In this document: in pieces, positions 16,439 to 23,865 of the stretch
Layout: every line of letters starts with the position of its first letter
Position numbering within the stretch: the stretch's first letter is position 1
From: Palsa-513 sp050010595
GTDB taxonomy: Bacteria; Actinomycetota; Thermoleophilia; Solirubrobacterales; Solirubrobacteraceae
Assembly: GCA_050010595.1 (NCBI GenBank)
Contig: JBEKKS010000022.1
Location: 1 to 32,412, forward strand
Length of the DNA: 32,412 nt
Direction: 5' to 3'
Notes under the pieces: model-generated
Database searches by the model: none
Seen by the model: the letters and a program-made list of their open reading frames with translations, nothing else
Told to the model about the DNA's origin: nothing
Translations under genes and position numbers: made by a program

Positions 16439-16870
16439 GTGGGTCTTTTCTTTGAGCAGCACGCGCCGGACCCGAGGCTGGTCCAGCTCATTGCCCAGGC
16501 GATCCAGGAGGCGCCACCGGCCGACGCCAACGCGACGCAGCAACGAGCAAAGACTCTCGTCGGCGAGAATCCGGCGCTGGTTGGGATCGTGAGCGACGCC
16601 CTCGCGCAGCCGGCACCGACCGGCACGAACCCTGCCCAGAAGGCGAACACACAGGCAACCCAGGTCGCGAATCAGCTGCTCGGAGGCGCGAGCTTCAACA
16701 CGGGGCGGTTCGTCATCGCGCTGCTGATCTTCGCCTTGCTCCTGGGCGGCGGGATCGCGGCGAACGCGTGCAGCCAGACAGCGTCGGGATCCACGCTATT
16801 CGCGCTTGCCACAACCGTCTTCGGCGTGGTCTCGGCATTTCTCGGCACCGAGAAATCGGGCACGAGCTAA
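16439..16870 (+). CDS. small membrane protein of unknown function
   Basis: This 143-residue product starts at GTG 16439, behind a good Shine-Dalgarno (GAGGAGG, 5 bases upstream). An ATG two bases earlier is in another frame. The N-terminal 85 residues are soluble, rich in Ala, Gln and Asn. Two hydrophobic segments follow: RFVIALLIFALLLGGGIAAN and LFALATTVFGVVSAFLG. The last residues (GTEKSGTS) are polar. I do not recognise the family. It is one of the minority of genes here with a real ribosome-binding site. Confidence 0.7.
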   Translation: MGLFFEQHAPDPRLVQLIAQAIQEAPPADANATQQRAKTLVGENPALVGIVSDALAQPAPTGTNPAQKANTQATQVANQLLGGASFNTGRFVIALLIFALLLGGGIAANACSQTASGSTLFALATTVFGVVSAFLGTEKSGTS

Positions 16871-16978
16871 GCCAGAGCGCCATTCGTCAGGCGCGCTTGC
16901 GCAGATAGCGCGCGGACGCGTCAATCGAGCGTACTGCGCCGTGCTCGAGTCGGCGGAGCGCGCTCGGCGCCCGGCCTG

Positions 16979-16984
16979 TAGCGT
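16979..16984 (+). promoter_or_regulatory. leaderless -10 box of the DUF5996 gene
   Basis: TAGCGT followed by 6 bases and the ATG at 16991. Confidence 0.5.
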
Positions 16985-16990
16985 GCGCGC

Positions 16991-17911
16991 ATGCCCTCGC
17001 AGTGGTCGTCGTTGCCATACGAGGAGTGGAGCGCGACGCGTGACACGTTGCACGCGCTCACCCAGGTCCTCGGCAAGCTTGCCGTGGCTCTTGCGCCACC
17101 TGAGCCGCAGCTGCAGCACGCGGCGCTGCGGTTGACAGCGCGAGGCTGGGAGACCGGTCTGCTGCCTGCGATCGACGGCTCCGGGGCGCTCGTCGTCGCA
17201 CTCGATCTACGAAGCCACGAGGCGATCGTCGAGCACAGCGGCGGGCGTGTGAGTCGCGTGGCGCTCACCCCCGACAGGCCGGTAGGCGCCGTTACCCGGG
17301 AGGTACTACAGGCAGTCCGCGAACTTGGAGGAGCCGTCGAGGTCAATCCGACACCGCAGGAGGTGCCGTGGAGCGTGCCGCTTGACGAGGACGAGGAGCA
17401 CAAGCGCTATGACACCGACCAGGTCGCCTCCTACTTTGCCGCTGCAACGCGCGCCGCGCTGATCCTCGCCGAGTTCCGGGCGCCGTATCGCGGGCGATCG
17501 ACGCCGGTCAATGCTTGGTGGGGCTCTTTCGATCTCGCGGTGAACCTGTTCTCCGGCTCGCCCGCCGACCCGCCGTCGGGTGATTTCATCATGCGCAACG
17601 CGATGAACGTGCAAGAGGTAGCCGTCGGATGGTGGCCCGGCGACCAGCGGTATCGAAGCGCAGCGTTCTACGCCTACGCGTACCCGGCGCCGGCAGCTTT
17701 CGCGGCCGCAACGCTCTCCCCGCCTACGGCGCACTGGAGCGCGGAGCTGGGCGAGTACATCCTCGACTGGGACGACGTCTGCGCCAGCCCCGACCCGCAT
17801 CAGGCTGGACTCGAGTTTGCCCGCTCGGCGTTCCGCCATGCCTGCACCGTGTGCGATTGGGATGAGGCGCTGTCTGCCAGCGCGGAAGGCCAGCCACCGC
17901 CCGTCGAGTGA
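16991..17911 (+). CDS. DUF5996 family protein
   Basis: A 306-residue soluble protein that I recognise as DUF5996. The pattern starts WSSLPYEEWSATRDTLHALTQVLGKLAVALAP, then LRLTARGWETGLLPA. The middle has DEDEEHKRYDTDQVASYF. The family's conserved core is FRAPYRGRSTPVNAWWGSFDLAVNLFSG. The C-terminal part includes VAVGWWPGDQRYRSAAFYAYAYPAP and a region ending ILDWDDV. No enzymatic motif is known to me. The start is fixed by the leaderless box. Confidence 0.85.
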   Translation: MPSQWSSLPYEEWSATRDTLHALTQVLGKLAVALAPPEPQLQHAALRLTARGWETGLLPAIDGSGALVVALDLRSHEAIVEHSGGRVSRVALTPDRPVGAVTREVLQAVRELGGAVEVNPTPQEVPWSVPLDEDEEHKRYDTDQVASYFAAATRAALILAEFRAPYRGRSTPVNAWWGSFDLAVNLFSGSPADPPSGDFIMRNAMNVQEVAVGWWPGDQRYRSAAFYAYAYPAPAAFAAATLSPPTAHWSAELGEYILDWDDVCASPDPHQAGLEFARSAFRHACTVCDWDEALSASAEGQPPPVE

Positions 17912-18005
17912 GCGGCACGCAAGCGCCCCGGCGGCGGCATGGCGGCCGCGGCTAGGCACGCATTCACCAACTTGGCGCTCACTCAGAAGAAAGCCATCGT
18001 CACCC

Positions 18006-18034
18006 TTGTACGGCGCGTGGTAATTCGTTACTCT
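18006..18034 (+). promoter_or_regulatory. sigma-70-like promoter of a short transcription unit
   Basis: TTGTAC (18006-18011), a 17-base spacer and TACTCT (18029-18034) give a well-spaced promoter. The predicted start of transcription is near 18041. Bases 17912-18005 show nothing else. Confidence 0.5.
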
Positions 18035-18066
18035 CACTGCTGTCCCCAACCTGGGGGGTCCTAGCC

Positions 18067-18198
18067 ATGAATACAGCACTTATCTACACCGCCGCCGCCA
18101 GCAACGCCCTCGTCATGCGTACCGGCACGACTGCAGTTGGCGCGCGTGCAGGCGCGCAGAACAACGCGCTCCCCCTCGCCGGGAGGTCTACGCCCTGA
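18067..18198 (+). CDS. 43-residue small ORF inside a terminator-bounded transcript
   Basis: An ATG 26 bases after the predicted transcription start opens a 43-codon frame. It begins MNTALIYTAAASNALVMRTG and ends PLAGRSTP, with an intrinsic terminator following 28 bases later. GGGGGG eight bases before the ATG is a poor Shine-Dalgarno. Just upstream, CCCC-AACCT-GGGG can fold over the start region. The product has no recognisable domain and no run of one amino acid as in classical attenuator peptides. It may be a small protein, a leader ORF or chance inside a small RNA. Confidence 0.4.
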   Translation: MNTALIYTAAASNALVMRTGTTAVGARAGAQNNALPLAGRSTP

Positions 18199-18226
18199 TA
18201 CAGGGCCTAAGAGACCGATCGAGCGA

Positions 18227-18258
18227 GGGCGACCCCAGTGGGGCCGCCCTTTTTTATT
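18227..18258 (+). terminator. strong intrinsic terminator
   Basis: GGGCG (18227-18231) and CCCC (18233-18236) pair with GGGG (18240-18243) and CGCCC (18245-18249). There is one A-C mismatch and a three-base loop (AGT), followed by six T (18250-18255) then ATT. It is the only textbook Rho-independent terminator I see in this window. Confidence 0.85.
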
Positions 18259-18287
18259 GCCATAGAGACCAAGACGGGAAGTGACAG

Positions 18288-18314
18288 ATGAACGCATGCA
18301 GTTATCGCTGCTGA
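18288..18314 (+). other. 8-codon leader-like ORF with two cysteines
   Basis: ATG at 18288 opens MNACSYRC followed by TGA. It has a proper Shine-Dalgarno, GGGAAG at 18276-18281, six bases upstream. Downstream, CCAGC/GCTGG (18389-18407) and GCAGGC/GCCTGC (18392-18414) form two hairpins that share bases and so exclude each other. That is the arrangement expected of translational attenuation. Cysteine leader peptides are known in actinobacteria. The next gene starts at 18464. This is suggestive only. Confidence 0.25.
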
Positions 18315-18463
18315 GCTGACGCCCAGTAGAGACACGACTACTTTCAATTACCTGCAGTAACGCACGCGCTGACGTGTGTCTAAACCTGCCAGCAGGCGGG
18401 TCGCTGGCGCCTGCCCGCGTACGCACTCCACAAACTCAACGACCACCGATGAGGAAGCTCGGT

Positions 18464-18667
18464 ATGACCATTCGTTCACTTTCAACGAAACCAACGCCGC
18501 TCAGGCAGAGCCAGCTCCGCTGGCATCGGCGACGATGGTCGACGCTGCGCGCCTGGATCCGCGAGGAGTGGCGTCAGTCGCACGTCGTGCGAGACCGCGT
18601 GGAGGTCAGCCGCGACCGCGACACGCGCCGCTATCTCGGAGGCCGCGGCTCGGGCCCGCGCATCTAG
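18464..18667 (+). CDS. small basic protein of unknown function
   Basis: A 67-residue very basic protein (MTIRSLSTKPTPLRQS, then WHRRRWSTLRAWIREEW, ending GGRGSGPRI). The start is chosen because GAGGAAG at 18451-18457 lies six bases before the ATG at 18464; an ATG 15 bases earlier lacks this. No membrane span or named domain is seen. The Trp/Arg-rich middle could bind membranes or nucleic acid. It lies after the leader-like ORF and before a hydrolase remnant. It may be a true small protein or a local orphan. Confidence 0.5.
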   Translation: MTIRSLSTKPTPLRQSQLRWHRRRWSTLRAWIREEWRQSHVVRDRVEVSRDRDTRRYLGGRGSGPRI

Positions 18668-18794
18668 GGAGCGACGCAGCCTGTCCGGGACGGGCGCGCC
18701 TAGCCGAAATCGCGCAGCTTCGGCCAGATCGACGACCACGGAGCTTTCAGCTGGGAGCAGACCCAGACGAGCGCTCCCTGCTCGTCGTCGTTGA

Positions 18795-18932
18795 CGTCGA
18801 GATGACGAGCGCATGAACGCCCAAATCACCGAGGTCGAGGGCGCCTCGCACGTTGTCATGATCTCTCACCCCAAGGAGGTCGCGGAGGTCGTCATGAGCG
18901 CCGTTCACAGCGGCGTCGCAGCACCGGCCTGA
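18795..18932 (+). pseudogene. C-terminal remnant of an alpha/beta hydrolase
   Basis: The frame RRDDERMNAQITEVEGASHVVMISHP, written here in two parts, RRDDERMNAQ and ITEVEGASHVVMISHP, followed by KEVAEVVMSAV, matches the last 40 residues of alpha/beta hydrolases. The His in GASHVVMISHP would be the catalytic one. Similarity begins before the ATG at 18813, and the frame is closed by a stop at 18792. The nucleophile and acid parts are absent from the upstream 600 bases. It is therefore a truncated relic, not a small gene. Confidence 0.6.
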
Positions 18933-18956
18933 CCGCCAGCGCCAACCCGGAACGGA

Positions 18957-19046
18957 CCGGTTGCGCTCGCTGTCCGCGAGCGCAACCGGACGCTCTCGCT
19001 TTCGCCCCCGACCACGCGTGACTGCTAATCGCGCGAAGCAGTCACG
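18957..19046. repeat. two perfect hairpins in tandem
   Basis: CCGGTTGCGCTCGC (18957-18970) pairs perfectly with 18976-18989 around a five-base loop (14 bp). CGTGACTGCT (19017-19026) pairs perfectly with AGCAGTCACG (19037-19046) around a ten-base loop. Neither has a T-run. They lie just after the hydrolase remnant and may be its old terminator, a protein site or RNA structure. The rest of 18990-19331 holds no convincing gene. Confidence 0.5.
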
Positions 19047-19331
19047 ACCCGCCACGCTGAGATTGCTCCTCCCACCAAATTCGGCCCCGGGGACCGTGGG
19101 CTGCTGCTGGCTCGGTGCAGCTCGGTCGTCGCATGGGAGAGCGATGCGGATCTGTTTTCGCCGCGTCCGCAGTTACACGCCGCGGTATCGTTCGATGGGC
19201 GTGCAGGACGCATCCGGTCCGCGGACAGGGCTCCAAGCCCACCTGTGAGCGTTGTGATTGACGCCTGGTGACGGACGTGTATCTCCGGTTCCGGCGTGCG
19301 GGCCCGTCGGGTGACCGTGAGAGGAGTTCAC

Positions 19332-20771
19332 ATGTCCAAGTCACTACCTGCTCGCCCGGACCTGCGGTGGCTTCGCGACGAGGCTAAGGCCCGTCGCCGC
19401 GCTGGTGAGTTTCGGTCGCTCGCGGTGGCGCAGCTGGCGATCGCCCGGGAGTACGGGTTCGCGTCGTGGCCGCGACTGAAGGCCCACGTCGATGCGCTAA
19501 CGCTCGGCGCGGCCGAGCGCGCAGCGATCCTGACCGCCAGTGCGTGCTCGGATAACCCGCGTCGCGCGGCCACGATCCTCGAGCTCGACCCGGCCATCGC
19601 CCGTCACGACCTGGCGACCGCGTGCGTGGCGGGTGAGGCCGACGAAGTCACTCGACGACTCAAGATGCATCCCGATGCGGCCCACGAGCCGACCGGGCCC
19701 AATGGCTGGCCACCGCTGTTGTACGCGTGCTTCTCGCGGCTGTTGCGAACCGATCCAGACCGTGCCGCGGGGATCCGGTCGGTTGTCTCCGTACTGCTGG
19801 CGGCCGGGGCGGACCCGAACGCTTCGTTTATGCACGGGGATTGGCTGCAGATGCCGATCTACGGTGCGGCGGGCATCGCCGGCGACCGGGAGCTGACGGA
19901 GCTGCTGCTCGCCGCGGGCGCCGATCCGAATGACGCCGGGCCGAACCACACCGTCGGCGAGGCGCTCTACCACGCCTGCGAGCACCGCGATCCGACCTGC
20001 GCTCGCCTGCTGATCGAAGCGGGCACCGACCGGGAGGTCGTCGCCTACTGCCTCGGGCGCGCTTTGAACTTCAACAACCATCCGATGGTGGCGATGTTCT
20101 GCTCCCACGGCGTCCGGCCATGGGCGGCCCATCTGCACCAGGCGCTCTGGCGCCGGCGCCCGGTCGAGACGGTGGCGGCGCTGCTCGACGCCGGCGCCCC
20201 GCTCCACGAGACTGACGAGCATGGGCTGACGCCACTTCAGATCGCGCTGCGCTGGGATGACCGACCGGTGGTCGCACTCCTGCGAGACCGCGGCGCCGAC
20301 GATTCGAGTGCGCCGGGAACGGCGATCGCGCCCGAGCTGCTCGATGAGATGCTGATCCTCGCCGTCCAGCGCGGCGACCGCACTGCGGTCCACGAGCTGC
20401 TCGAGGCGGGCGCGCGAGTCGACGGCAACCCCGCCAGCGAGGATGACCCACTGCGTGAGGGGTGCTGGCGTGGGCGGGTCGCGATTACCACAGACCTGCT
20501 CACCCGCGGCGCCGCAACAGAGTTTCGCGATGGCGGTTGCGCGATCGGTGCTGCCCTGCACGGTTCGCGTCACTGCCAGGATGCTGAGGGCGGACCGACG
20601 ATGGCGACAGTTACCGAGATCGATCCCGAGCCGTACGCCGAAATCGTGCGGATGCTGCTGGCGGCCGGCGCTCGCGTGCCCGACCGGATTGGCGGCGAAC
20701 ACGGGCCGCGCGCGGCGGTGCTGCTCGGCGAACTCGGGATACGACCGGACGAAGTCGCCGCATTCCTCTGA
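19332..20771 (+). CDS. ankyrin-repeat protein
   Basis: A 479-residue soluble protein made of ankyrin repeats, which usually mediate protein-protein contacts. The first 55 residues (LPARPDLRWLRDEAKARRRAGEF and LAIAREYGFASWPRLKAHVD) form the N-terminal segment often found on actinobacterial ankyrin proteins. Repeats follow, with motifs such as LLAAGADPNASFMHGDW, LLLAAGADPNDAGPNH, LIEAGTDREVV, LLDAGAPLHETDEHGLTPLQIAL, LLEAGARVDGNP and LLAAGARVPD. The start at 19332 has GAGGAG five bases upstream, so the longer frame from 19296 is rejected. No catalytic domain is present. The partner is unknown. Confidence 0.9.
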   Translation: MSKSLPARPDLRWLRDEAKARRRAGEFRSLAVAQLAIAREYGFASWPRLKAHVDALTLGAAERAAILTASACSDNPRRAATILELDPAIARHDLATACVAGEADEVTRRLKMHPDAAHEPTGPNGWPPLLYACFSRLLRTDPDRAAGIRSVVSVLLAAGADPNASFMHGDWLQMPIYGAAGIAGDRELTELLLAAGADPNDAGPNHTVGEALYHACEHRDPTCARLLIEAGTDREVVAYCLGRALNFNNHPMVAMFCSHGVRPWAAHLHQALWRRRPVETVAALLDAGAPLHETDEHGLTPLQIALRWDDRPVVALLRDRGADDSSAPGTAIAPELLDEMLILAVQRGDRTAVHELLEAGARVDGNPASEDDPLREGCWRGRVAITTDLLTRGAATEFRDGGCAIGAALHGSRHCQDAEGGPTMATVTEIDPEPYAEIVRMLLAAGARVPDRIGGEHGPRAAVLLGELGIRPDEVAAFL

Positions 20772-20806
20772 CGCTGCACTCGGCACGTCAGCGCGAACTC
20801 GGTGAC

Positions 20807-21241
20807 TCAGAAGGCCGCGTACGAGCGCTTTGTGATCGTGAAGCCGTGATGCGCGCCGTTCACGCAGCGAACGGACTGCGCGCTGATCGTGCACGTGACT
20901 TCGACGGTGTCGAGATGCCACCTGGTTCCTGCGGGTAGCTTCACGGGGTTGCCTGTTCCGGCGAAGGTGTCCTGGCTTGTCCGCGCGAGGACCGGGCGGC
21001 CGGAGGATGCGAGGAACACGAACCCGGGATCCCCAGCAGCAGGTCCCTCGTTCTTGGGAGCTGGAATGCGAGCGTCGCTGCAGATGAGCTCGCTTGCAGG
21101 GTTGCCGGGCACGTGGATCGCTGCGCCGCACGTGACGTTGCCGTCCAGTGCGGTCCAGAGGTCGACTTTGGATTGCGACGCGGCAAGCGCCGGCATGCAT
21201 AGACAGCACGCTAAGACACTGAGAACTGCCAAGCGGCGCAC
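20807..21241 (-). CDS. secreted DUF6636-like protein
   Basis: This 144-residue exported protein has a signal peptide MRRLAVLSVLACCLCMPALA, cut near residue 21. The mature part has four cysteines in the DUF6636 pattern: NVTCGAAIHVPG, ELICSDARIPAP, DTVEVTCTISAQS and VRCVNGAHHGFTITKRSY, ending with aromatic AAF. The last block (C-x5-GF-x-I-x4-Y) is what identifies the family. It is transcribed towards the ankyrin gene and starts at GTG 21241. CATGAT seven bases upstream is a weak -10 candidate. The role is unknown; these are usually cell-surface proteins. Confidence 0.7.
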   Translation of the reverse strand: MRRLAVLSVLACCLCMPALAASQSKVDLWTALDGNVTCGAAIHVPGNPASELICSDARIPAPKNEGPAAGDPGFVFLASSGRPVLARTSQDTFAGTGNPVKLPAGTRWHLDTVEVTCTISAQSVRCVNGAHHGFTITKRSYAAF

Positions 21242-21480
21242 TGACTAATCATGCCACCAAGGCCGAGGCCTGACTCCTATCCGGACCGCGCCCGGCGTGC
21301 GTGAGCGCCGCTACCGGAGTGCAGGTGCGGGTACGCACTGTCTAGGAGCGTGTTCTGGGCGCTGGGAATGAGGGCCGTCTACGATGGGCCGCGCAAACAA
21401 CGGGGCCGACGAATGATCTCGCCGAGAGTGGGACGTGCTAGCTCGCCGGCCCGGGTGTCGCCTATATCGAAGGAGAAGCT
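21242..21480. other. intergenic region between divergent secreted-protein genes
   Basis: These 239 bases hold no gene I can support. TACGAT at 21379-21384 could be a -10 box for the plus-strand gene. A Shine-Dalgarno AAGGAGA lies just before 21481. No repeat or palindrome of note is seen. Confidence 0.3.
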
Positions 21481-22026
21481 ATGCGCGTCGCACGAACAGG
21501 CATCATCCGCCCGCCTCGACACGCCAGGCATCTCTTGCGCCTGCCCGTGGTGCTGGTCGTGACCGGTGCGTGCTTGGCCTCGGTCCCGGGGGCGACCTCC
21601 GCCGCGTCGAGTTCCCCTGCGGCCGTCTACTGCTCCAAGCTGCCCGCCGCGAAGGTCACGGCGATCCTCGGCACCAAGGTGTCTTTCGAGGGCGCCGCGC
21701 TGGTGAAGACGACGCTCGAGTGCGAGTACACCGGTGCGGCGGTCGTCACGCTTCTCAAGGAGCCCGGCATACCGGCAGCGGACCTCGCCACCCTGTCAAA
21801 GGCCGAGGCCACCGCTCTCAGCGGCTTTCCGAAAGGGACAAAGGTGAGCTTCGCGGCTCTTCCGGCACTCGGCAAGACATCCTTCAGCTGGAACGCCACG
21901 ATTGACGGCGAGCCGTTTAGCGGAGTGGGCGAGGACAAGGGCACGACCGGCTATGGCGCCGAGATGTCCGGCAAGGCCAACATCCCGACGCTCGAGCGTC
22001 TGATCGCGCTCGCGATCGCCGACTAG
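21481..22026 (+). CDS. secreted protein of unknown function (DUF3558-like pattern)
   Basis: This 181-residue exported protein has a basic N-terminus, then LRLPVVLVVTGACLASVPGATSAAS as signal peptide, with cleavage near residue 42. The mature part has two cysteines in VYCSKLPAAKVTAILGTKVSF and TLECEYTGAAVV. That spacing resembles actinobacterial DUF3558-like surface proteins (C-x-L, a later ilG, then C-x-Y). AAGGAGA five bases before the ATG is a good ribosome-binding site. The function is unknown. Confidence 0.7.
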   Translation: MRVARTGIIRPPRHARHLLRLPVVLVVTGACLASVPGATSAASSSPAAVYCSKLPAAKVTAILGTKVSFEGAALVKTTLECEYTGAAVVTLLKEPGIPAADLATLSKAEATALSGFPKGTKVSFAALPALGKTSFSWNATIDGEPFSGVGEDKGTTGYGAEMSGKANIPTLERLIALAIAD

Positions 22027-22080
22027 GGCGCGAGGAATCCCGGAGGCTGCGACGACAACTCGGCTGGCCCTGCCCGCTGC

Positions 22081-22770
22081 GTGGCGACGTTCGTCCTGAT
22101 TCCAGGCGCGGGAATCGACCCGCGTGTGTACGGCGCCACGATCGAGGCGTTGAGCGATCTCGGCCAGCGCTCTATGGCACCGCCTCTTCCGCTACGCGAT
22201 GAGGATGCGCGACCGAGTGATCACGCGGATGCGATCGTGCGGGCGCTGCCAGACGACGCTGAGCTGGTCATCGTTGCTCAGTCACTCGGCGCGTTCACTG
22301 GGCCGCTGGTCGCCGCGCGAGTGCCTGTGGCGCAGCTCATTCTTCTGGCACCGATGATCCCCAAGCCGCGGGAGACAGCGGGCGAATGGTGGGACAACAC
22401 CCGGCACGACGAGGCGATCGGCGAGATTCTCGAACGCCACGGACCGATGAGCGCCTGGGGGCGCGATGCCTTAGCTGCGGTGTTCCTCCATGACGTCGAT
22501 CCGGCTGTCGCCCGAGCCAACGAACGCTTCCAAGGCGCGCCCGGACGCGGAATGTTCATGGAACCCTGGCCGCTTGACGTGTGGCCGCAAGTGCCCACAC
22601 GCGTGCTGGTACCGAATGGCGACCGGCTCTTTCCGCCGCACTTCCAGCGTCGCATCGCGCGCGAGCGACTCGCACTGGAAATCGACGAGATCGCCGGAGG
22701 CCACCTGCCGATGCTCTCGCGCCCGCGCGAGCTGGCCCAACGGCTCGTCGAGCTGTCACCGGCCGGCTAG
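22081..22770 (+). CDS. alpha/beta hydrolase
   Basis: A 229-residue hydrolase of the esterase EST/RsbQ-like type. The strand and oxyanion motif TFVLIPGAGIDPRVY starts at residue 3. The nucleophile is Ser68 in VIVAQSLGAF (a Q-S-L-G variant of the elbow). The acid is probably Asp181 in PNGDRLFP, and the catalytic His is His208 in GGHLPMLSRP. The start is GTG 22081 with no clear Shine-Dalgarno or TANNNT box. It follows the secreted protein by 54 bases. The substrate is unknown. Confidence 0.85.
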   Translation: MATFVLIPGAGIDPRVYGATIEALSDLGQRSMAPPLPLRDEDARPSDHADAIVRALPDDAELVIVAQSLGAFTGPLVAARVPVAQLILLAPMIPKPRETAGEWWDNTRHDEAIGEILERHGPMSAWGRDALAAVFLHDVDPAVARANERFQGAPGRGMFMEPWPLDVWPQVPTRVLVPNGDRLFPPHFQRRIARERLALEIDEIAGGHLPMLSRPRELAQRLVELSPAG

Positions 22771-22947
22771 GGGCCAACCCCGCACCTAGAGCAAGCCACG
22801 CACGGCTCTCCCAGATAACGAGCGTCTGGGTCGCAGCGCGTCACTAGCGCTGCGGAGCATTTGCAGGAGCCGCAGAGAGCGTCCGCCCGTTATCGCAAAC
22901 GCCCACGACGAGGACGCCCGCCCGTGCGCGTGCGTCGCGGCGTCGCG

Positions 22948-23304
22948 CTACTCATAGTCGGTGGCACGCGACGAGGTGTGCGCGGCCTCGGCGATCCGCT
23001 TGATGCTGCCAAGGCGCTGGTCCCACCGGGTGGCGATGAGCGCCATCTGGCGCTGGGCCTGGGCGAGGCGTTCGTTGCGCACGATGAAGCGGGTTTCACG
23101 TCCGGCCCGGTGCGCCTGGACGAGATCGGCACGCTGAAGGACCTGGAGGTGCTTGGCGATTCCTTGTCGGGTGATCGGGAGTTCGGTGGCGAGCGCGCTG
23201 GCGGTCGTTTCGCCGCGCTCGAGCAGCAGGTCGAGCAGGCGAAGCCGCATCGGATCGCCGAGCGCTGCCCACAGGCGATCGGCGTCCTCGCCGGTGCGTG
23301 TCAC
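22948..23304 (-). CDS. ArsR-family transcriptional regulator
   Basis: This 118-residue winged-helix repressor reads WAALGDPMRLRLLDLLLERGETTASALATELPITRQGIAKHLQVLQRADLV, the ArsR fold with recognition helix TRQGIAKHLQVL. The metal-binding ELCVCDL motif is absent, so it belongs to the metal-independent branch paired with SRPBCC (AHSA1) proteins. The GTG start at 23304 overlaps the SRPBCC stop by four bases (GTGA), which rules out the longer frame to 23370. It probably binds the two palindromes at 23783-23829 to repress its own operon and perhaps the divergent gene. Confidence 0.9.
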   Translation of the reverse strand: MTRTGEDADRLWAALGDPMRLRLLDLLLERGETTASALATELPITRQGIAKHLQVLQRADLVQAHRAGRETRFIVRNERLAQAQRQMALIATRWDQRLGSIKRIAEAAHTSSRATDYE

Positions 23305-23759
23305 GACGCGTGGGGCGAGTTCGTGACTCGCGCGGCGTAGGCGCGCAGTTCGTCGAGTTCCTTGATCCATCCGGAGGCGTTCTGGCTGGCGTAGCCGGCT
23401 CGCTCGTGTTCGGGCCAGGAGAGGTCCGAGAAGCCGCTTTCGACGACTCGCAGGCGAGTTCCGGAGTTCGTTGGAGTAAGCGTCATCACGACTAGGGTGG
23501 AGCCGCCGGGCGCTGGTTCCTGGCCGTCGCGCAGCACCCAGCGGAACGCGAACGTCACCGGTGGCTCGACGGTCTCGACGCGTGCGCGGTAGGTGCCATG
23601 GCCGTGCCAGGTGAGCAGCATCGCGCCGCCCGGCCGAAGGTCGATCTCGGCCTCGTCGCTGAACCAGCCGGCCAGATGCCGCGCCTCGGTGACGATCCCC
23701 CAGACCACCTCCGGGGGTGCGTCGATCTCGATCTCCCGCGTGATGGCGTCGGGCAACAC
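23301..23759 (-). CDS. SRPBCC (AHSA1/START-like) domain protein
   Basis: A 152-residue lipid- or ligand-binding-fold protein: ITREIEIDAPPEVVWGIVTEARHLAGWFSDEAEIDLRPGG, written in parts as ITREIEIDAPPEVVW and HLAGWFSDEAEIDLRPGG, then PPVTFAFRW and LTPTNSGTRLRVVESGF. This is the standard AHSA1 helix-grip pattern. I chose GTG 23759 over a TTG nine codons upstream because TATCGT lies seven bases before it. It is cotranscribed with the ArsR gene. Its ligand is unknown. Confidence 0.88.
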   Translation of the reverse strand: MLPDAITREIEIDAPPEVVWGIVTEARHLAGWFSDEAEIDLRPGGAMLLTWHGHGTYRARVETVEPPVTFAFRWVLRDGQEPAPGGSTLVVMTLTPTNSGTRLRVVESGFSDLSWPEHERAGYASQNASGWIKELDELRAYAARVTNSPHAS

Positions 23760-23766
23760 GGCCGTG

Positions 23767-23772
23767 ACGATA
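23767..23772 (-). promoter_or_regulatory. leaderless -10 box of the SRPBCC-arsR operon
   Basis: Minus-strand TATCGT, seven bases before GTG 23759. It sits directly beside the palindromes, so a bound repressor would block it. Confidence 0.55.
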
Positions 23773-23782
23773 CCACGGACGT

Positions 23783-23829
23783 GCAACTTACGGTTGCGCC
23801 TTCCCGTTGGTTATGCAACCATAGGTTGC
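23783..23829. promoter_or_regulatory. two ArsR-type operator palindromes
   Basis: GCAACTTACGGTTGC (23783-23797) and GCAACCATAGGTTGC (23815-23829) share the form GCAAC-N5-GTTGC. Their centres are 32 bases apart, about three helical turns. They lie in the 106-base gap between the SRPBCC-arsR operon and the divergent dihydrofolate-reductase-like gene. Confidence 0.75.
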
Positions 23830-23865
23830 GCTTGAGTCCACGCCAACACTCGGCAGGAGATGAAC

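Noticed and set aside
18376..18816. 146-codon frame overlapping the small basic protein
   Set aside because: No ribosome-binding site or leaderless box; the competing frame at 18464 has a good Shine-Dalgarno. Its end does not resemble a family I know.
19497..21209. 570-codon minus-strand frame opposite the ankyrin gene
   Set aside because: Arg/His/Gln-rich antisense shadow of a clear ankyrin-repeat gene.
23760..23786. TTG start at 23786 for the SRPBCC gene
   Set aside because: It would place the start inside the first ArsR palindrome and ignore the TATCGT box seven bases before GTG 23759.
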